From contig JAPPEF010000326.1 in NCBI GenBank assembly GCA_028875335.1, positions 1 to 10,365 of the forward strand: DNA of 10,365 nt, in the 5' to 3' direction. A program made the translations under genes and the position numbers. The notes under the pieces are model-generated. The model made no database searches, was not told the DNA's origin, and saw only the letters and a list, made by a program, of their open reading frames with translations. Shown in pieces: positions 1-6,612 of the stretch (positions within the stretch are counted from its first letter, which is position 1; every line of letters starts with the position of its first letter). Origin of the DNA: Gemmatimonadota bacterium. GTDB lineage: Bacteria > Latescibacterota > UBA2968 > UBA8231.

Positions 1-44
1 AGATACTTTGCCCATTTAAGTTATCGAATGTTAGATTGCTCGTC

Positions 45-1625
45 ATGGCGGACTCCACATACGACGGTATCATCCTTGGAACCGGCCACAACAGCCTGAT
101 CCTACAGGCCTACCTGTGTCGGGCCGGCCTACGCGTCGTCAGCCTAGACCGAAACGCCGTACCCGGCGGCGGACTGCGCACCGAAGAGTGGCCGGTCGGC
201 TCCGAATTCCTGCACAACACTCATTCGTTCTACCACCGAGGTGTGACCCGGATGCCGTGGTACGCCGAACTCGAACTCGAGCGTCACGGTGCCCACTACC
301 TCGAGCCCGATCTGAACGTGGCCATGCTGCTCCCGGACGGACGCTCCCTGACCTGGTGGACGGACTTCGAGCGCACCGCCGACTCCTTTGCCCAATTCAG
401 CCGCCGAGACGCCGCTAGCCTGCGCCGTTGGCGCGAAGCATTCCTGCCCATCATGACGAAGATTCTGGAGCCCGAGGCGCAGGCACCTCCGCTATCACCC
501 CCAGAGCGCCAACGCCGCTTAGCAGCCACAGCCGAGGGCCGCCTGCTACTAGAAACAAGCGCCTACTCCCCACGCGAGTTCGTGCTGCGCGAGTTCGAGA
601 ACCCAGCAGTACAGGCCGGCCTCCTATTCTTCAACGGCCTGCGCGAAGTCGATCCGCGCGCCCCCGGCTTCGGCCACCACATCCCAGCGCTGTTGGCCGC
701 CCGCGGCAAAGCGCAAATGTGCGTCGGCGGCTCGGCCCGACTAGCCGAAGCTCTCGTCGCCGCCGTCACCGAAGCCGGAGGCGAAGTCCGCACCGACGTC
801 GAACTAACGCGGATCGAGGTGCAGCCTATCGCCGGCGAGCCAGGTCGAGCCGCCGGAGTCGTCACATCCGAGGGAGAGCGGATCGATGCCCGCCACTTCA
901 TCGCCTCGGGCCTCAACCCGCAGCAGACCTTCCTCGACCTGATTGATCCCGCGCACTTGCCCGCCTCCTGGCGCGACCAAGCCGCCGCGTTCCGCTACAA
1001 CCTGCTGGCCCCCCTGTTCGGCCTCTACCTCAACCTCGACGAAGCCCCGCTCTACTCGGCGGCCGAGACCAACTCCGAGCTAGACGACGCCTTCATGGTC
1101 CTCCTCGGCCTACAGTCAGTGGCCGACTTTGACGACATAGTACGGGCGCACGAGCGAGGCCAGTTGCCGCCGACGGTAATGTGGGGATCCTGTCCCAGCC
1201 GCTTCGACGCCACTCAGGCACCCGACAATGCACATACCGCCTTCATGTGGGAAAAGGTCCCCTTCCGTCTGCGCGGTCACGCCGATAACTGGAACGCAGA
1301 GGCCACAGCCCACGGCCACCGCATGCTCGACGCTTGGGCCGATTACGCACCGAACCTACGGGATGCCGTACGCGAGCACATGATCCGCCCAGCCCACCAC
1401 ATCCCCAAGCGGCTGCCGAACATGCGCGACGGCGACCTACTAGTAGGCTCTCTCGGCCACGGTCAGGTCGGCTACAACCGGCCCTTCCCAGGCGCTGGCC
1501 ACTATCGGGGCTATCTAACAGGTCTATACCTGTGCGGTTCGTGCTGCCACCCATCGGGGAACATCACTGGTCTGCCGGGTTACAACGCATGGCAGGTGAT
1601 CGCCGCGGACTTAGGGTTGAATTGA
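45..1625 (+). CDS. FAD-dependent oxidoreductase, phytoene desaturase / PYROXD2-like family
   Basis: Predicted flavoprotein of 526 residues. The N-terminus carries a dinucleotide-binding Rossmann motif (GTGHNS at about 12-17, in a beta strand-loop-helix setting) ending in the acidic D35 that would hold the FAD ribose. It is followed by the GGG-x-RTEE segment seen in phytoene-dehydrogenase-like proteins. The C-terminus has the second FAD signature (GLYLCGS, then a Pro-Gly-Tyr-Asn-Ala motif in place of the usual PGxNAA). Length and both motifs fit the CrtI/PYROXD2 superfamily, whose members desaturate, isomerise or oxidise carotenoids and other hydrophobic substrates. The substrate cannot be read from sequence, and no carotenoid genes are adjacent. 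I prefer ATG 45 over an in-frame TTG at 36 because the Rossmann strand then starts at the usual distance. No clear Shine-Dalgarno is visible for either. It converges on the next gene with a 28-bp gap. Family call firm, reaction unknown. Confidence 0.88.
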   Translation: MADSTYDGIILGTGHNSLILQAYLCRAGLRVVSLDRNAVPGGGLRTEEWPVGSEFLHNTHSFYHRGVTRMPWYAELELERHGAHYLEPDLNVAMLLPDGRSLTWWTDFERTADSFAQFSRRDAASLRRWREAFLPIMTKILEPEAQAPPLSPPERQRRLAATAEGRLLLETSAYSPREFVLREFENPAVQAGLLFFNGLREVDPRAPGFGHHIPALLAARGKAQMCVGGSARLAEALVAAVTEAGGEVRTDVELTRIEVQPIAGEPGRAAGVVTSEGERIDARHFIASGLNPQQTFLDLIDPAHLPASWRDQAAAFRYNLLAPLFGLYLNLDEAPLYSAAETNSELDDAFMVLLGLQSVADFDDIVRAHERGQLPPTVMWGSCPSRFDATQAPDNAHTAFMWEKVPFRLRGHADNWNAEATAHGHRMLDAWADYAPNLRDAVREHMIRPAHHIPKRLPNMRDGDLLVGSLGHGQVGYNRPFPGAGHYRGYLTGLYLCGSCCHPSGNITGLPGYNAWQVIAADLGLN

Positions 1626-1653
1626 CGGGGCCGGCGGTCTCCACCTGACCCTG

Positions 1654-2208
1654 CTAAAAACCACAGGCCCTTAAAACCGGATGTTCCAAAACGGACGCGA
1701 CTTCCGCCCAAGCCCGTTGGCTATCCTCTCTCTCAAGGTCCGGATAAAATCCGAAATCGAGATACACTTTGATGGCGGGAATCCGTCCGCTTGAGGTGCC
1801 GAGAAAACTGCGCTCGTGGAATCGCTTGAGGTATGCCATCGCCACGGACATCATCGGCTTGGCAAGCCCGCGCCCCTGATAGTCCGGGTGAATCGCAACC
1901 CAGTGAATCTGTCCCCAATCCTCGCCGTTTAAATCGGGCTGCCACCACGCCGTGATAGTTCCGATCTCTTCGCCAGCATCGGTGGTCAGGTAAAAACTTC
2001 GCTCCTCCAGCGCCCCAAAATCGCGTTTGAATTCGCGCGTAAAAAGCTGGTCGTCAACGTCGAAGTACGGTTCTGCCGCTCGCTGAATCCGCGTCCAGAT
2101 AGCTCCTTCATGCGGACGGTAATTCCGCATGGCAAACCCTTTGGGGATCGGGAATTGCGGAATATTTTCCATGTGCTCGCGGATCATTCTGACACTGTAG
2201 TTTTCCAT
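1654..2208 (-). CDS. GNAT family N-acetyltransferase
   Basis: Predicted 184-residue acyl-CoA-dependent N-acetyltransferase, probably cytoplasmic. The acetyl-CoA-binding motif A lies at about 101-126: a beta strand (IHWVAIHP) followed by the Q/R-x-x-G-x-G/A pyrophosphate loop as Q111-G-R-G-L-A116 and a helix. The preceding strand (GTITAWW) and the later motif B stretch (TSSGRIPAIKVYLDFGF, with the typical Y-x-x-x-GF ending) complete the fold. The length is normal for a single-domain GNAT. The substrate is not evident. An in-frame GTG lies six bases upstream at 2214. ATG 2208 is preferred because an AGCAGG-like ribosome site sits five bases before it. It is divergent from the phosphatidyltransferase and its GC content looks somewhat lower than that of the first gene. 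Confidence 0.87.
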   Translation of the reverse strand: MENYSVRMIREHMENIPQFPIPKGFAMRNYRPHEGAIWTRIQRAAEPYFDVDDQLFTREFKRDFGALEERSFYLTTDAGEEIGTITAWWQPDLNGEDWGQIHWVAIHPDYQGRGLAKPMMSVAMAYLKRFHERSFLGTSSGRIPAIKVYLDFGFYPDLEREDSQRAWAEVASVLEHPVLRACGF

Positions 2209-2231
2209 CGGCACCTGCTGCTTTTTTTTAT

Positions 2232-2239
2232 ATTATAAT
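2232..2239. promoter_or_regulatory. AT-rich divergent promoter region with overlapping -10-like boxes
   Basis: The 78-bp gap between the divergent acetyltransferase and phosphatidyltransferase genes contains a T-run followed by TATTATAATG. TATAAT can be read on the forward strand at 2234-2239 and on the reverse strand at 2237-2232. Neither has a convincing -35 box at 16-18 bp. This is the only promoter-like sequence in the gap and could serve either gene. Confidence 0.35.
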
Positions 2240-2276
2240 GAAATCCTATCGCTAGCCGATATTCTTGCATTTCGAG

Positions 2277-2281
2277 GGAGG
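2277..2281 (+). promoter_or_regulatory. Strong Shine-Dalgarno that fixes the phosphatidyltransferase start
   Basis: GGAGG, extended to GGAGGTGA, lies five bases before ATG 2287. The alternative in-frame GTG at 2281 overlaps this element and is therefore not the likely start. Confidence 0.7.
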
Positions 2282-2286
2282 TGAAC

Positions 2287-2934
2287 ATGCAAGCGAATCT
2301 CGTGACGTTAATCCGAATATTCTTGGTGTTTTTGGTAATTGGGCTATACAAGGTCAACACCATCGCCTGCGGTATAGCGGTTTTACTGACTATCGCCACC
2401 CTCTACATGGACGCACTCGACGGCATTATTGCCCGCCGCCTCGGCATCGAATCCGATCTAGGCGCGATGTTCGACATCGCCGGAGACCGCATCGTCGAGA
2501 ACGTCTTCTGGGTCTATTTTGCGTCGATCGGCATGGCCAGCTTCTGGGCTGCGGCCATCGTCGTTGCCCGCAGTTTCCTCATCGACTGGCTACGGACGCT
2601 CGCCTTTGTCGATGCGGGCCAGACCGCCTTCGGCAGTAAGACGATGATGCGCAGCCGCTGGGCAAAGGCACTCGTGAGCTCTCGCTTCAGTCGGGCGCTC
2701 TACGGCTTTACCAAGGCGGTCGTGTTCGTCTATCTGGGCGCGGTGCTGCTGATTCAGTCCGGCCAAGCCGAGTACGGTTGGTCAATCGGAGTGTCCACGG
2801 AATTGCTTCTGCTAATCGGTCAGGCAATCGTCTGGTTGACGGTGGTGATGTGCCTAGTGCGAGGCGTCCCCGTAATATGGGACAGTCAGGACGTTCTGTT
2901 TCGCAAGATGTTTCCCGGTCTGCTGCGAGATTAG
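2287..2934 (+). CDS. CDP-alcohol phosphatidyltransferase (PgsA-like)
   Basis: Predicted integral membrane enzyme of 215 residues. It would transfer a phosphatidyl (or related) group from a CDP-activated donor to an alcohol in the inner membrane. The complete CDP-alcohol phosphotransferase signature D-x2-D-G-x2-A-R-x8-G-x3-D-x3-D is visible as D42, D45-G46, A49-R50, G59, D63 and D67. These acidic residues bind the metal and CDP. The N-terminal N-L-V-T-x-x-R-I segment is typical of PgsA-type enzymes. Hydrophobic segments at about 7-20, 25-40, 72-100, 150-170 and 180-205 fit a five- to six-helix protein. A HAD phosphatase gene starts 8 bp downstream. That pairing suggests the transferase makes a phosphorylated product such as phosphatidylglycerol phosphate. 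The acceptor alcohol is inferred, not shown; inositol phosphate or another alcohol is possible. Confidence 0.88.
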   Translation: MQANLVTLIRIFLVFLVIGLYKVNTIACGIAVLLTIATLYMDALDGIIARRLGIESDLGAMFDIAGDRIVENVFWVYFASIGMASFWAAAIVVARSFLIDWLRTLAFVDAGQTAFGSKTMMRSRWAKALVSSRFSRALYGFTKAVVFVYLGAVLLIQSGQAEYGWSIGVSTELLLLIGQAIVWLTVVMCLVRGVPVIWDSQDVLFRKMFPGLLRD

Positions 2935-2942
2935 CCAGTACC

Positions 2943-3581
2943 GTGCAAGCCGCGATATTCGATCTAGACGGGACGCTGCTGCCCGGCACCAGCGCCGAAA
3001 GGGAGTTCATCCGCTTCGCGCTGAAGACCGGCAAGCAGACCGCCCCAGAGGCGATTCGCGCGTTCCTGTCTTGGGCCGTCCGTATCCCTACCCGAGGCGT
3101 CCAGTCCAACAAGACCCACTTCAGCGGCGTCGAGATGGATCTACTCGCGGAAACGGCAGAAACCTTCTGTCAACAGCAACTAACTCACCACATCCCAGAT
3201 CAGGCCCACCGTCTGATCGCCGCCCATCGCGCCGCTGGGGATTGTCTCGGCATCGTGTCGGGAGCACCGGAGGTCCTGATCGCACCCCTGCAGGATCTTC
3301 TCGATCTGGATTTCGTCGTTGGCACCAAGCTAGCCTGCGAGCAAGGACGCTTGACGGGCGACTTGGACGGCCCGCGCGTATCCGGCTCTGAAAAGGTCCG
3401 TCAGTCGGAAGAAGTAGCGCGCACCTGCGAATTCGACCTGCGCGAATCCACGGCCTACGGAAACGCCTTCGACGATCGCTTCTTGCTGGCGGCGGTCGCT
3501 CATCCCGTCGTTGTCAACCCAGACCGCTGGCTAGCGCGTCTGGCCCACAAGAAGGGCTGGCCGATCTGTATCTTCTCTTGA
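2943..3581 (+). CDS. HAD-IB family phosphatase (PgpC/SerB-like)
   Basis: Predicted 212-residue aspartate-nucleophile phosphatase. Motif I is IFDLDGTLL with D7 (nucleophile) and D9 (acid/base). Motif II is the serine in GIVSGAP (S106). Motif III is the lysine in SGSEK (K151). Motif IV is YGNAFDD near 172-178, where the usual first aspartate of the D-x-x-x-D pair is N174 and D178 is kept. The helical insert between motifs I and II is typical of subfamily IB, which includes SerB, CicA and E. coli PgpC. The open frame extends upstream into the transferase gene, but homology-like sequence begins only at the start chosen here, GTG 2943, 8 bp after that gene's stop. No strong ribosome site is seen, so expression may depend on coupling. 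Its place behind a PgsA-like gene suggests dephosphorylation of that enzyme's product; this is an inference. Confidence 0.82.
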   Translation: MQAAIFDLDGTLLPGTSAEREFIRFALKTGKQTAPEAIRAFLSWAVRIPTRGVQSNKTHFSGVEMDLLAETAETFCQQQLTHHIPDQAHRLIAAHRAAGDCLGIVSGAPEVLIAPLQDLLDLDFVVGTKLACEQGRLTGDLDGPRVSGSEKVRQSEEVARTCEFDLRESTAYGNAFDDRFLLAAVAHPVVVNPDRWLARLAHKKGWPICIFS

Positions 3582-3617
3582 AGGACAACCTAAGAACCTT
3601 GATTCCGAAGGAGTATC

Positions 3618-4520
3618 ATGGCAAACGCGAGAACCCGATACGTCAACCCCTCCAGAGTCATGCTAGGAGAGTGCACCCGCAAGGAAATTCGTCAAGCGCT
3701 ACAAAGCGGCAACCTGCAAGCCGCCATCATCCCCATCGGCGCAACCGAACAGCACAACGAACACCTGAGCCTAGATCTGGACATTGTCCTGTCCACGTTT
3801 ATCTCCCAGCAGGCCGCCTTGCAACTCTACCCACAGGTCACAGTCGCCCCGCCTTGTCCGGTGGGCTATTCCCCGTACCACATGGCGCGCAAGGGAACGC
3901 TGACATTGCGCAAGGAAACGCTGCGAGCCTACATCTTCGACGTAGCGGAGAGCCTGAAAACCCACGGCATTCGCACGATCCTCGTCGTAAACGGTCACGG
4001 CGGCAATCACGGCTTGCTGCGAGATGTGCTGCCAGCGTGGCGGCGAGACCTAGGTCTCACAATGGATGAGGATTCGTACTGGATGGGGCTCACAGACGAG
4101 GACCGGGAAACCATCCTCCAAGGCTATCGAGATCTGAAAGCCGGTAAGCTGGATACAGTGGCACGCCAAACCGCGCTAAACCACGCCTCAGAGGACGAGA
4201 CATCCGTAATGTTGGCGGCTTGCCCGCAACGAGTCCGCGCTTTCACAATGGAAGAGTATGACGCCGCTGGCTTGGACTACGCCCACAACCTATCGCCTAA
4301 AGTCGAGGCGTATCTCGAACCCTTTTCCAAGGAAGGTTGGCCGCAGGGCGGACCGAACCCAGAAAACCCACGCGACCGCGCCCGCCAAGAAAACGCGTTG
4401 CTTGCCAGCGTAGAAAAAGGGGAAGCTCTCATCTCCCTCCACACCCAATTCATCGCCGACAAATTGCAGCAAATGATCGCTGCAACAGACAAGGGACAGC
4501 CCTGGCCTGCACCCGAATGA
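3618..4520 (+). CDS. Creatininase family metal-dependent amidohydrolase
   Basis: Predicted 300-residue amidohydrolase of the creatininase / MftE / FAPy-deformylase fold, probably cytoplasmic. Visible signatures are PIGATEQH (E44 and H46), D55 at the expected spacing, V-N-G-H-G-G-N with H127, and H-A-S-E-D-E-T-S (189-196) in the place of the family's HAGExETS. In creatininase the equivalents of E44, H46, D55 and H127 bind metal. The usual glycine after the EQH motif is Asn47 here. An insert of about 40 residues between the NGHGGN and HASEDETS motifs is lysine- and aspartate-rich. Substrates in the family range from creatinine to formamidopyrimidines and peptides, so the reaction cannot be assigned. 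AAGGAG ends 4 bp before ATG 3618. It is the last gene of a three-gene forward run (37-bp gap after the phosphatase) and ends 4 bp from a converging gene. Confidence 0.88.
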   Translation: MANARTRYVNPSRVMLGECTRKEIRQALQSGNLQAAIIPIGATEQHNEHLSLDLDIVLSTFISQQAALQLYPQVTVAPPCPVGYSPYHMARKGTLTLRKETLRAYIFDVAESLKTHGIRTILVVNGHGGNHGLLRDVLPAWRRDLGLTMDEDSYWMGLTDEDRETILQGYRDLKAGKLDTVARQTALNHASEDETSVMLAACPQRVRAFTMEEYDAAGLDYAHNLSPKVEAYLEPFSKEGWPQGGPNPENPRDRARQENALLASVEKGEALISLHTQFIADKLQQMIAATDKGQPWPAPE

Positions 4521-4524
4521 AAAC

Positions 4525-5325
4525 TTACGTCGAATTCGCAGAAGATTCGCCCGGCGGCACGCGAGAAAACTCCACCTCAAGATGCGTCTCGGGCACGTGC
4601 ATATTGCTTTCGACAAGGGGCTGCCAAGTCCACAAAACCTGCCGCCGACTGGCGCGCTGGTCGATGATCTGACGCCGCACCAGCCCAACTCGCCAGACAT
4701 CGCCGGGGGCCGGGGGCAGGCTTTGCGCGTCCGCCAGCCTTTTCAACCCCTCCCAAGGAAAAGCCAGTTCCACGCTCCATCCTTGGTCGATATCATCCCG
4801 TTTGTTCAGGGTACCTTCGACCTGCACCCCGACCTGCAATCCAGGGAAGCTCCAGTGCGAAAAAGCCCAGCGCATGGCGCGATAGTCGGAATTCGATCCC
4901 CCGCCCAAAACTTCGGGCCGATGCACCGCCAGATCGAACTCCGGCACGTCGTAGCGGCCACCGCGCTGATAGGCCTCCTTCCAGATGTGGAACATCTCTG
5001 AAGTCGCGCCCAGCGGATTGACCGCCAGCTCGTAATACACTCCCCGACCGACGAGGAGCACCCCGACGTTGTTGTCCTGCCGGACTACCAGCGGATCCTC
5101 TTCCTCCGCACCGCACACATCGCGATCTTCCATCCAAAAGCCCACGTAAAAATTCTGGTCGTCCCACAGCATGGCCGCTCGGGTATCGAAAAGCGATCGC
5201 CGTCCGCTGTGATCCCCAAAGCGCGGAGAGCGCGGTGCCCGAGACCAGACTTCCTCTTGCAGATGACCGTCCACATCAATGGCGTCTTCGGTCCTATGAC
5301 AAACGTAGCGCACGGTCTTATTCAT
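4525..5325 (-). CDS. CBM9-like (DOMON-type) beta-sandwich protein, downstream paralogue
   Basis: Predicted 266-residue protein made almost entirely of one carbohydrate-binding family 9-like domain. Family patterns in order are: IDVDGHLQEEVW (about 16-27), LFDTRAAMLWDD (45-56), YVGFWMED (60-67), a VNPLG strand turn (102-106), QGWSVELAFPWEGL (181-194) and a closing strand. It is a clear paralogue of the gene immediately upstream, sharing many short identical blocks. The segment that reads ENDVEVF in the paralogue is DNNVGVL here (84-90), so two acidic positions are lost. There is no signal peptide, although many CBM9-like domains are extracellular. Its ATG overlaps the upstream stop codon in an ATGA, so translation is probably coupled. 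No catalytic module is attached. The ligand is unknown; sugar binding is only the family precedent. Confidence 0.83.
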   Translation of the reverse strand: MNKTVRYVCHRTEDAIDVDGHLQEEVWSRAPRSPRFGDHSGRRSLFDTRAAMLWDDQNFYVGFWMEDRDVCGAEEEDPLVVRQDNNVGVLLVGRGVYYELAVNPLGATSEMFHIWKEAYQRGGRYDVPEFDLAVHRPEVLGGGSNSDYRAMRWAFSHWSFPGLQVGVQVEGTLNKRDDIDQGWSVELAFPWEGLKRLADAQSLPPAPGDVWRVGLVRRQIIDQRASRRQVLWTWQPLVESNMHVPETHLEVEFSRVPPGESSANST

Positions 5326-6146
5326 TCTTCGCCCACCACCTTTGCGGAAAAGTGTATCACACTGAAGCGATCCGGGATGTGCGAATCATAAGTCCCGTGG
5401 CTAGTCCAAGCCCACCCCGGACACACTCGCGTGCCGCCCTCCTCAATCCACTGGAAACGCGAAAAGTCCATCCGCCATATATCCCCTTCTCGAGCCGGCA
5501 ACGAGCGCCCGTCCGCCAAGTGCTTCAACCCCTGCCACGGAAAGGCGATTTCCGCGGTCCAGCCCCGGTCGGTATCGCTGGAATCATTGATGGTACCGTC
5601 CACTTGCACCGCCCATTGCAAACCCGGCATGTCCCATTCGCGGAAGGCCCAGCGCCGCCCGCGCGGATGCCGGTGTCCCGACTGCGGCCCTCCAAGGGTG
5701 TCCACCAACCGGGTACCCAGCAGGTCGAATTCGGGCAGCTTGGCGTACCCAGCCTCGATATAGGCGTCCTGCCAGATGTAGAACCGCTCCATAATAGTGC
5801 CCAAGGCATTCAACTCGAATTCGTAATAGCTGTCCTCCCCAGCAATGAAGACCTCCACATCGTTTTCCTCGCAGATCATGGAATCGCGCGTGGTATAGGT
5901 CGCCCGCACATCCGGGTCTTCCACCCAGAATCCCACGTAGATGTATTCGTCGTCCCACAGCACTGCGGCCCGGGTGTCGAAAAGGGCCGGCCGGCCCGGT
6001 TCTTCCAGATCCTCAAAACGCGGCGATTTGGGCACCAATTGCCACGATTCCTCGTCTAGGTGTCCGTCCACCACAATCGGGCCTTTAGCCCGGTAACTGG
6101 TGTAGTGCTTCAAACCCTCTTCCGAATAGCCGTATTTACTCGTCAT
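5322..6146 (-). CDS. CBM9-like (DOMON-type) beta-sandwich protein, upstream paralogue
   Basis: Predicted 274-residue CBM9-like protein and first gene of a two-gene reverse operon. It shows the fuller set of family features: VVDGHLDEESW (25-35), LFDTRAAVLWDD (55-66), YVGFWVEDPDV (70-80), ENDVEVFI (94-101) with the conserved acidic pair, YYEFELNALG (107-116), and a GWTAEIAFPW core near 195-204. The N-terminus is hydrophilic and has no signal peptide or lipobox, implying a cytoplasmic protein or an unrecognised export route. Nothing in it looks catalytic. A GGAGAGA ribosome site lies 8 bases before ATG 6146. The stop codon overlaps the start of the second paralogue. The pair looks like a tandem duplication that has diverged well beyond recent gene doubling, since identity is in blocks and not continuous. 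Confidence 0.84.
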   Translation of the reverse strand: MTSKYGYSEEGLKHYTSYRAKGPIVVDGHLDEESWQLVPKSPRFEDLEEPGRPALFDTRAAVLWDDEYIYVGFWVEDPDVRATYTTRDSMICEENDVEVFIAGEDSYYEFELNALGTIMERFYIWQDAYIEAGYAKLPEFDLLGTRLVDTLGGPQSGHRHPRGRRWAFREWDMPGLQWAVQVDGTINDSSDTDRGWTAEIAFPWQGLKHLADGRSLPAREGDIWRMDFSRFQWIEEGGTRVCPGWAWTSHGTYDSHIPDRFSVIHFSAKVVGEE

Positions 6147-6247
6147 GTGCGGTGTCTCTCCGGATGGCTCCAGCTTGGGTATCGAGATTGACGAAGAAAA
6201 ACTATTCAGGTATGCTTAGTACGCGATTCCGCTGTTGGAAGATACCC

Positions 6248-6258
6248 GACTAGTAGTC
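6248..6258. promoter_or_regulatory. Small palindrome downstream of the CBM9 promoter candidate
   Basis: GACTA-G-TAGTC is a perfect 5-bp inverted repeat with a one-base centre. It lies just downstream of the candidate reverse-strand start of transcription, where a repressor could bind. A repeat this short is expected by chance several times in a window of this size, so only its position supports it. Confidence 0.2.
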
Positions 6259-6268
6259 ATGCGTCGGT

Positions 6269-6296
6269 ATTATAACACACCTCTCGAAAAGAGCAA
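6269..6296 (-). promoter_or_regulatory. Candidate sigma70-type promoter for the CBM9-like operon
   Basis: On the reverse strand a perfect TATAAT (6274-6269) is preceded by TTGCTC (6296-6291) at a 16-bp spacing. The -35 match is weak (TTG only). It would give a leader of roughly 115 bases before ATG 6146. The 199-bp divergent gap from 6147 to 6345 also has to drive the toxin-antitoxin pair. I find no equally good forward promoter there, only a lone TATAGA at 6317-6322 with no partner -35. Confidence 0.42.
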
Positions 6297-6345
6297 CCCA
6301 TTTGAAATCATTGGTTTATAGAACAGTTTCTTAACGAGGATTGAT

Positions 6346-6612
6346 ATGACCAACAAACTCAAAAATGCTTTCGACAAAATCTCAACGCTGAGCGAAAAAG
6401 AGCAGGACGCTATCGCGGAAGCTCTCCTAGCGGTAGTAGATGATACTTGGGGTCCAGAGGACGATAAGGACGAAGCCGAATGGGACGCCCTAGTGGGATC
6501 AAAAAGATCTCATGCTTGGTTGGACAAAATGGTACAGCAAGTTCGGCAGGATATTCAAGAAGGGAAGGTCTATGATTTTGATCCCAGCGACTCGAACCCA
6601 TCAAGTCCATGA
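6346..6612 (+). CDS. Putative antitoxin of a RelE/ParE-type toxin-antitoxin pair
   Basis: Predicted 88-residue acidic protein placed directly before a RelE/ParE-like toxin, the usual antitoxin-first order. The N-terminal third (KISTLSEKEQDAIAEALL) is helical. The middle is very acidic (PEDDKDEAEWD), and a C-terminal helix with VQQVRQDIQEGKVYDFD resembles the neutralising tail of small antitoxins that wrap around their toxin. No clear ribbon-helix-helix or HTH DNA-binding motif is visible, so autoregulation is uncertain. A GAGGA ribosome site sits six bases before ATG 6346. The stop overlaps the toxin start (ATGA). Base composition is visibly less GC-rich than in the surrounding genes, consistent with horizontal transfer. 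The role rests on the partner and on size and charge, not on a recognised family signature. Confidence 0.72.
   Translation: MTNKLKNAFDKISTLSEKEQDAIAEALLAVVDDTWGPEDDKDEAEWDALVGSKRSHAWLDKMVQQVRQDIQEGKVYDFDPSDSNPSSP

Noticed and set aside
1..44. Promoter or end of an upstream gene at the left edge
   Set aside because: Too little sequence: no -10/-35 pair and no convincing reading frame end could be recognised.
1436..1447. Perfect 12-bp palindrome CCTACTAGTAGG inside the oxidoreductase gene
   Set aside because: Two or three perfect 12-bp palindromes are expected by chance in a window of this size, and it lies deep in a coding region with no sign of a regulatory role.
1626..1670. Possible bidirectional terminator between the oxidoreductase and acetyltransferase genes (GGGCC ... 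GGCCC)
   Set aside because: Only five pairs across a loop of over 30 bases and no T-run; not convincing.
2778..2942. Extension of the phosphatase reading frame upstream into the transferase gene
   Set aside because: It fully overlaps conserved transferase sequence. The HAD motif I starts right after GTG 2943, so the longer frame is accidental.
5235..6059. Long open frame on the forward strand opposite the CBM9-like genes
   Set aside because: It is a GC-rich antisense shadow. The reverse frames show family motifs and the forward product shows low-complexity composition and no recognisable domain.
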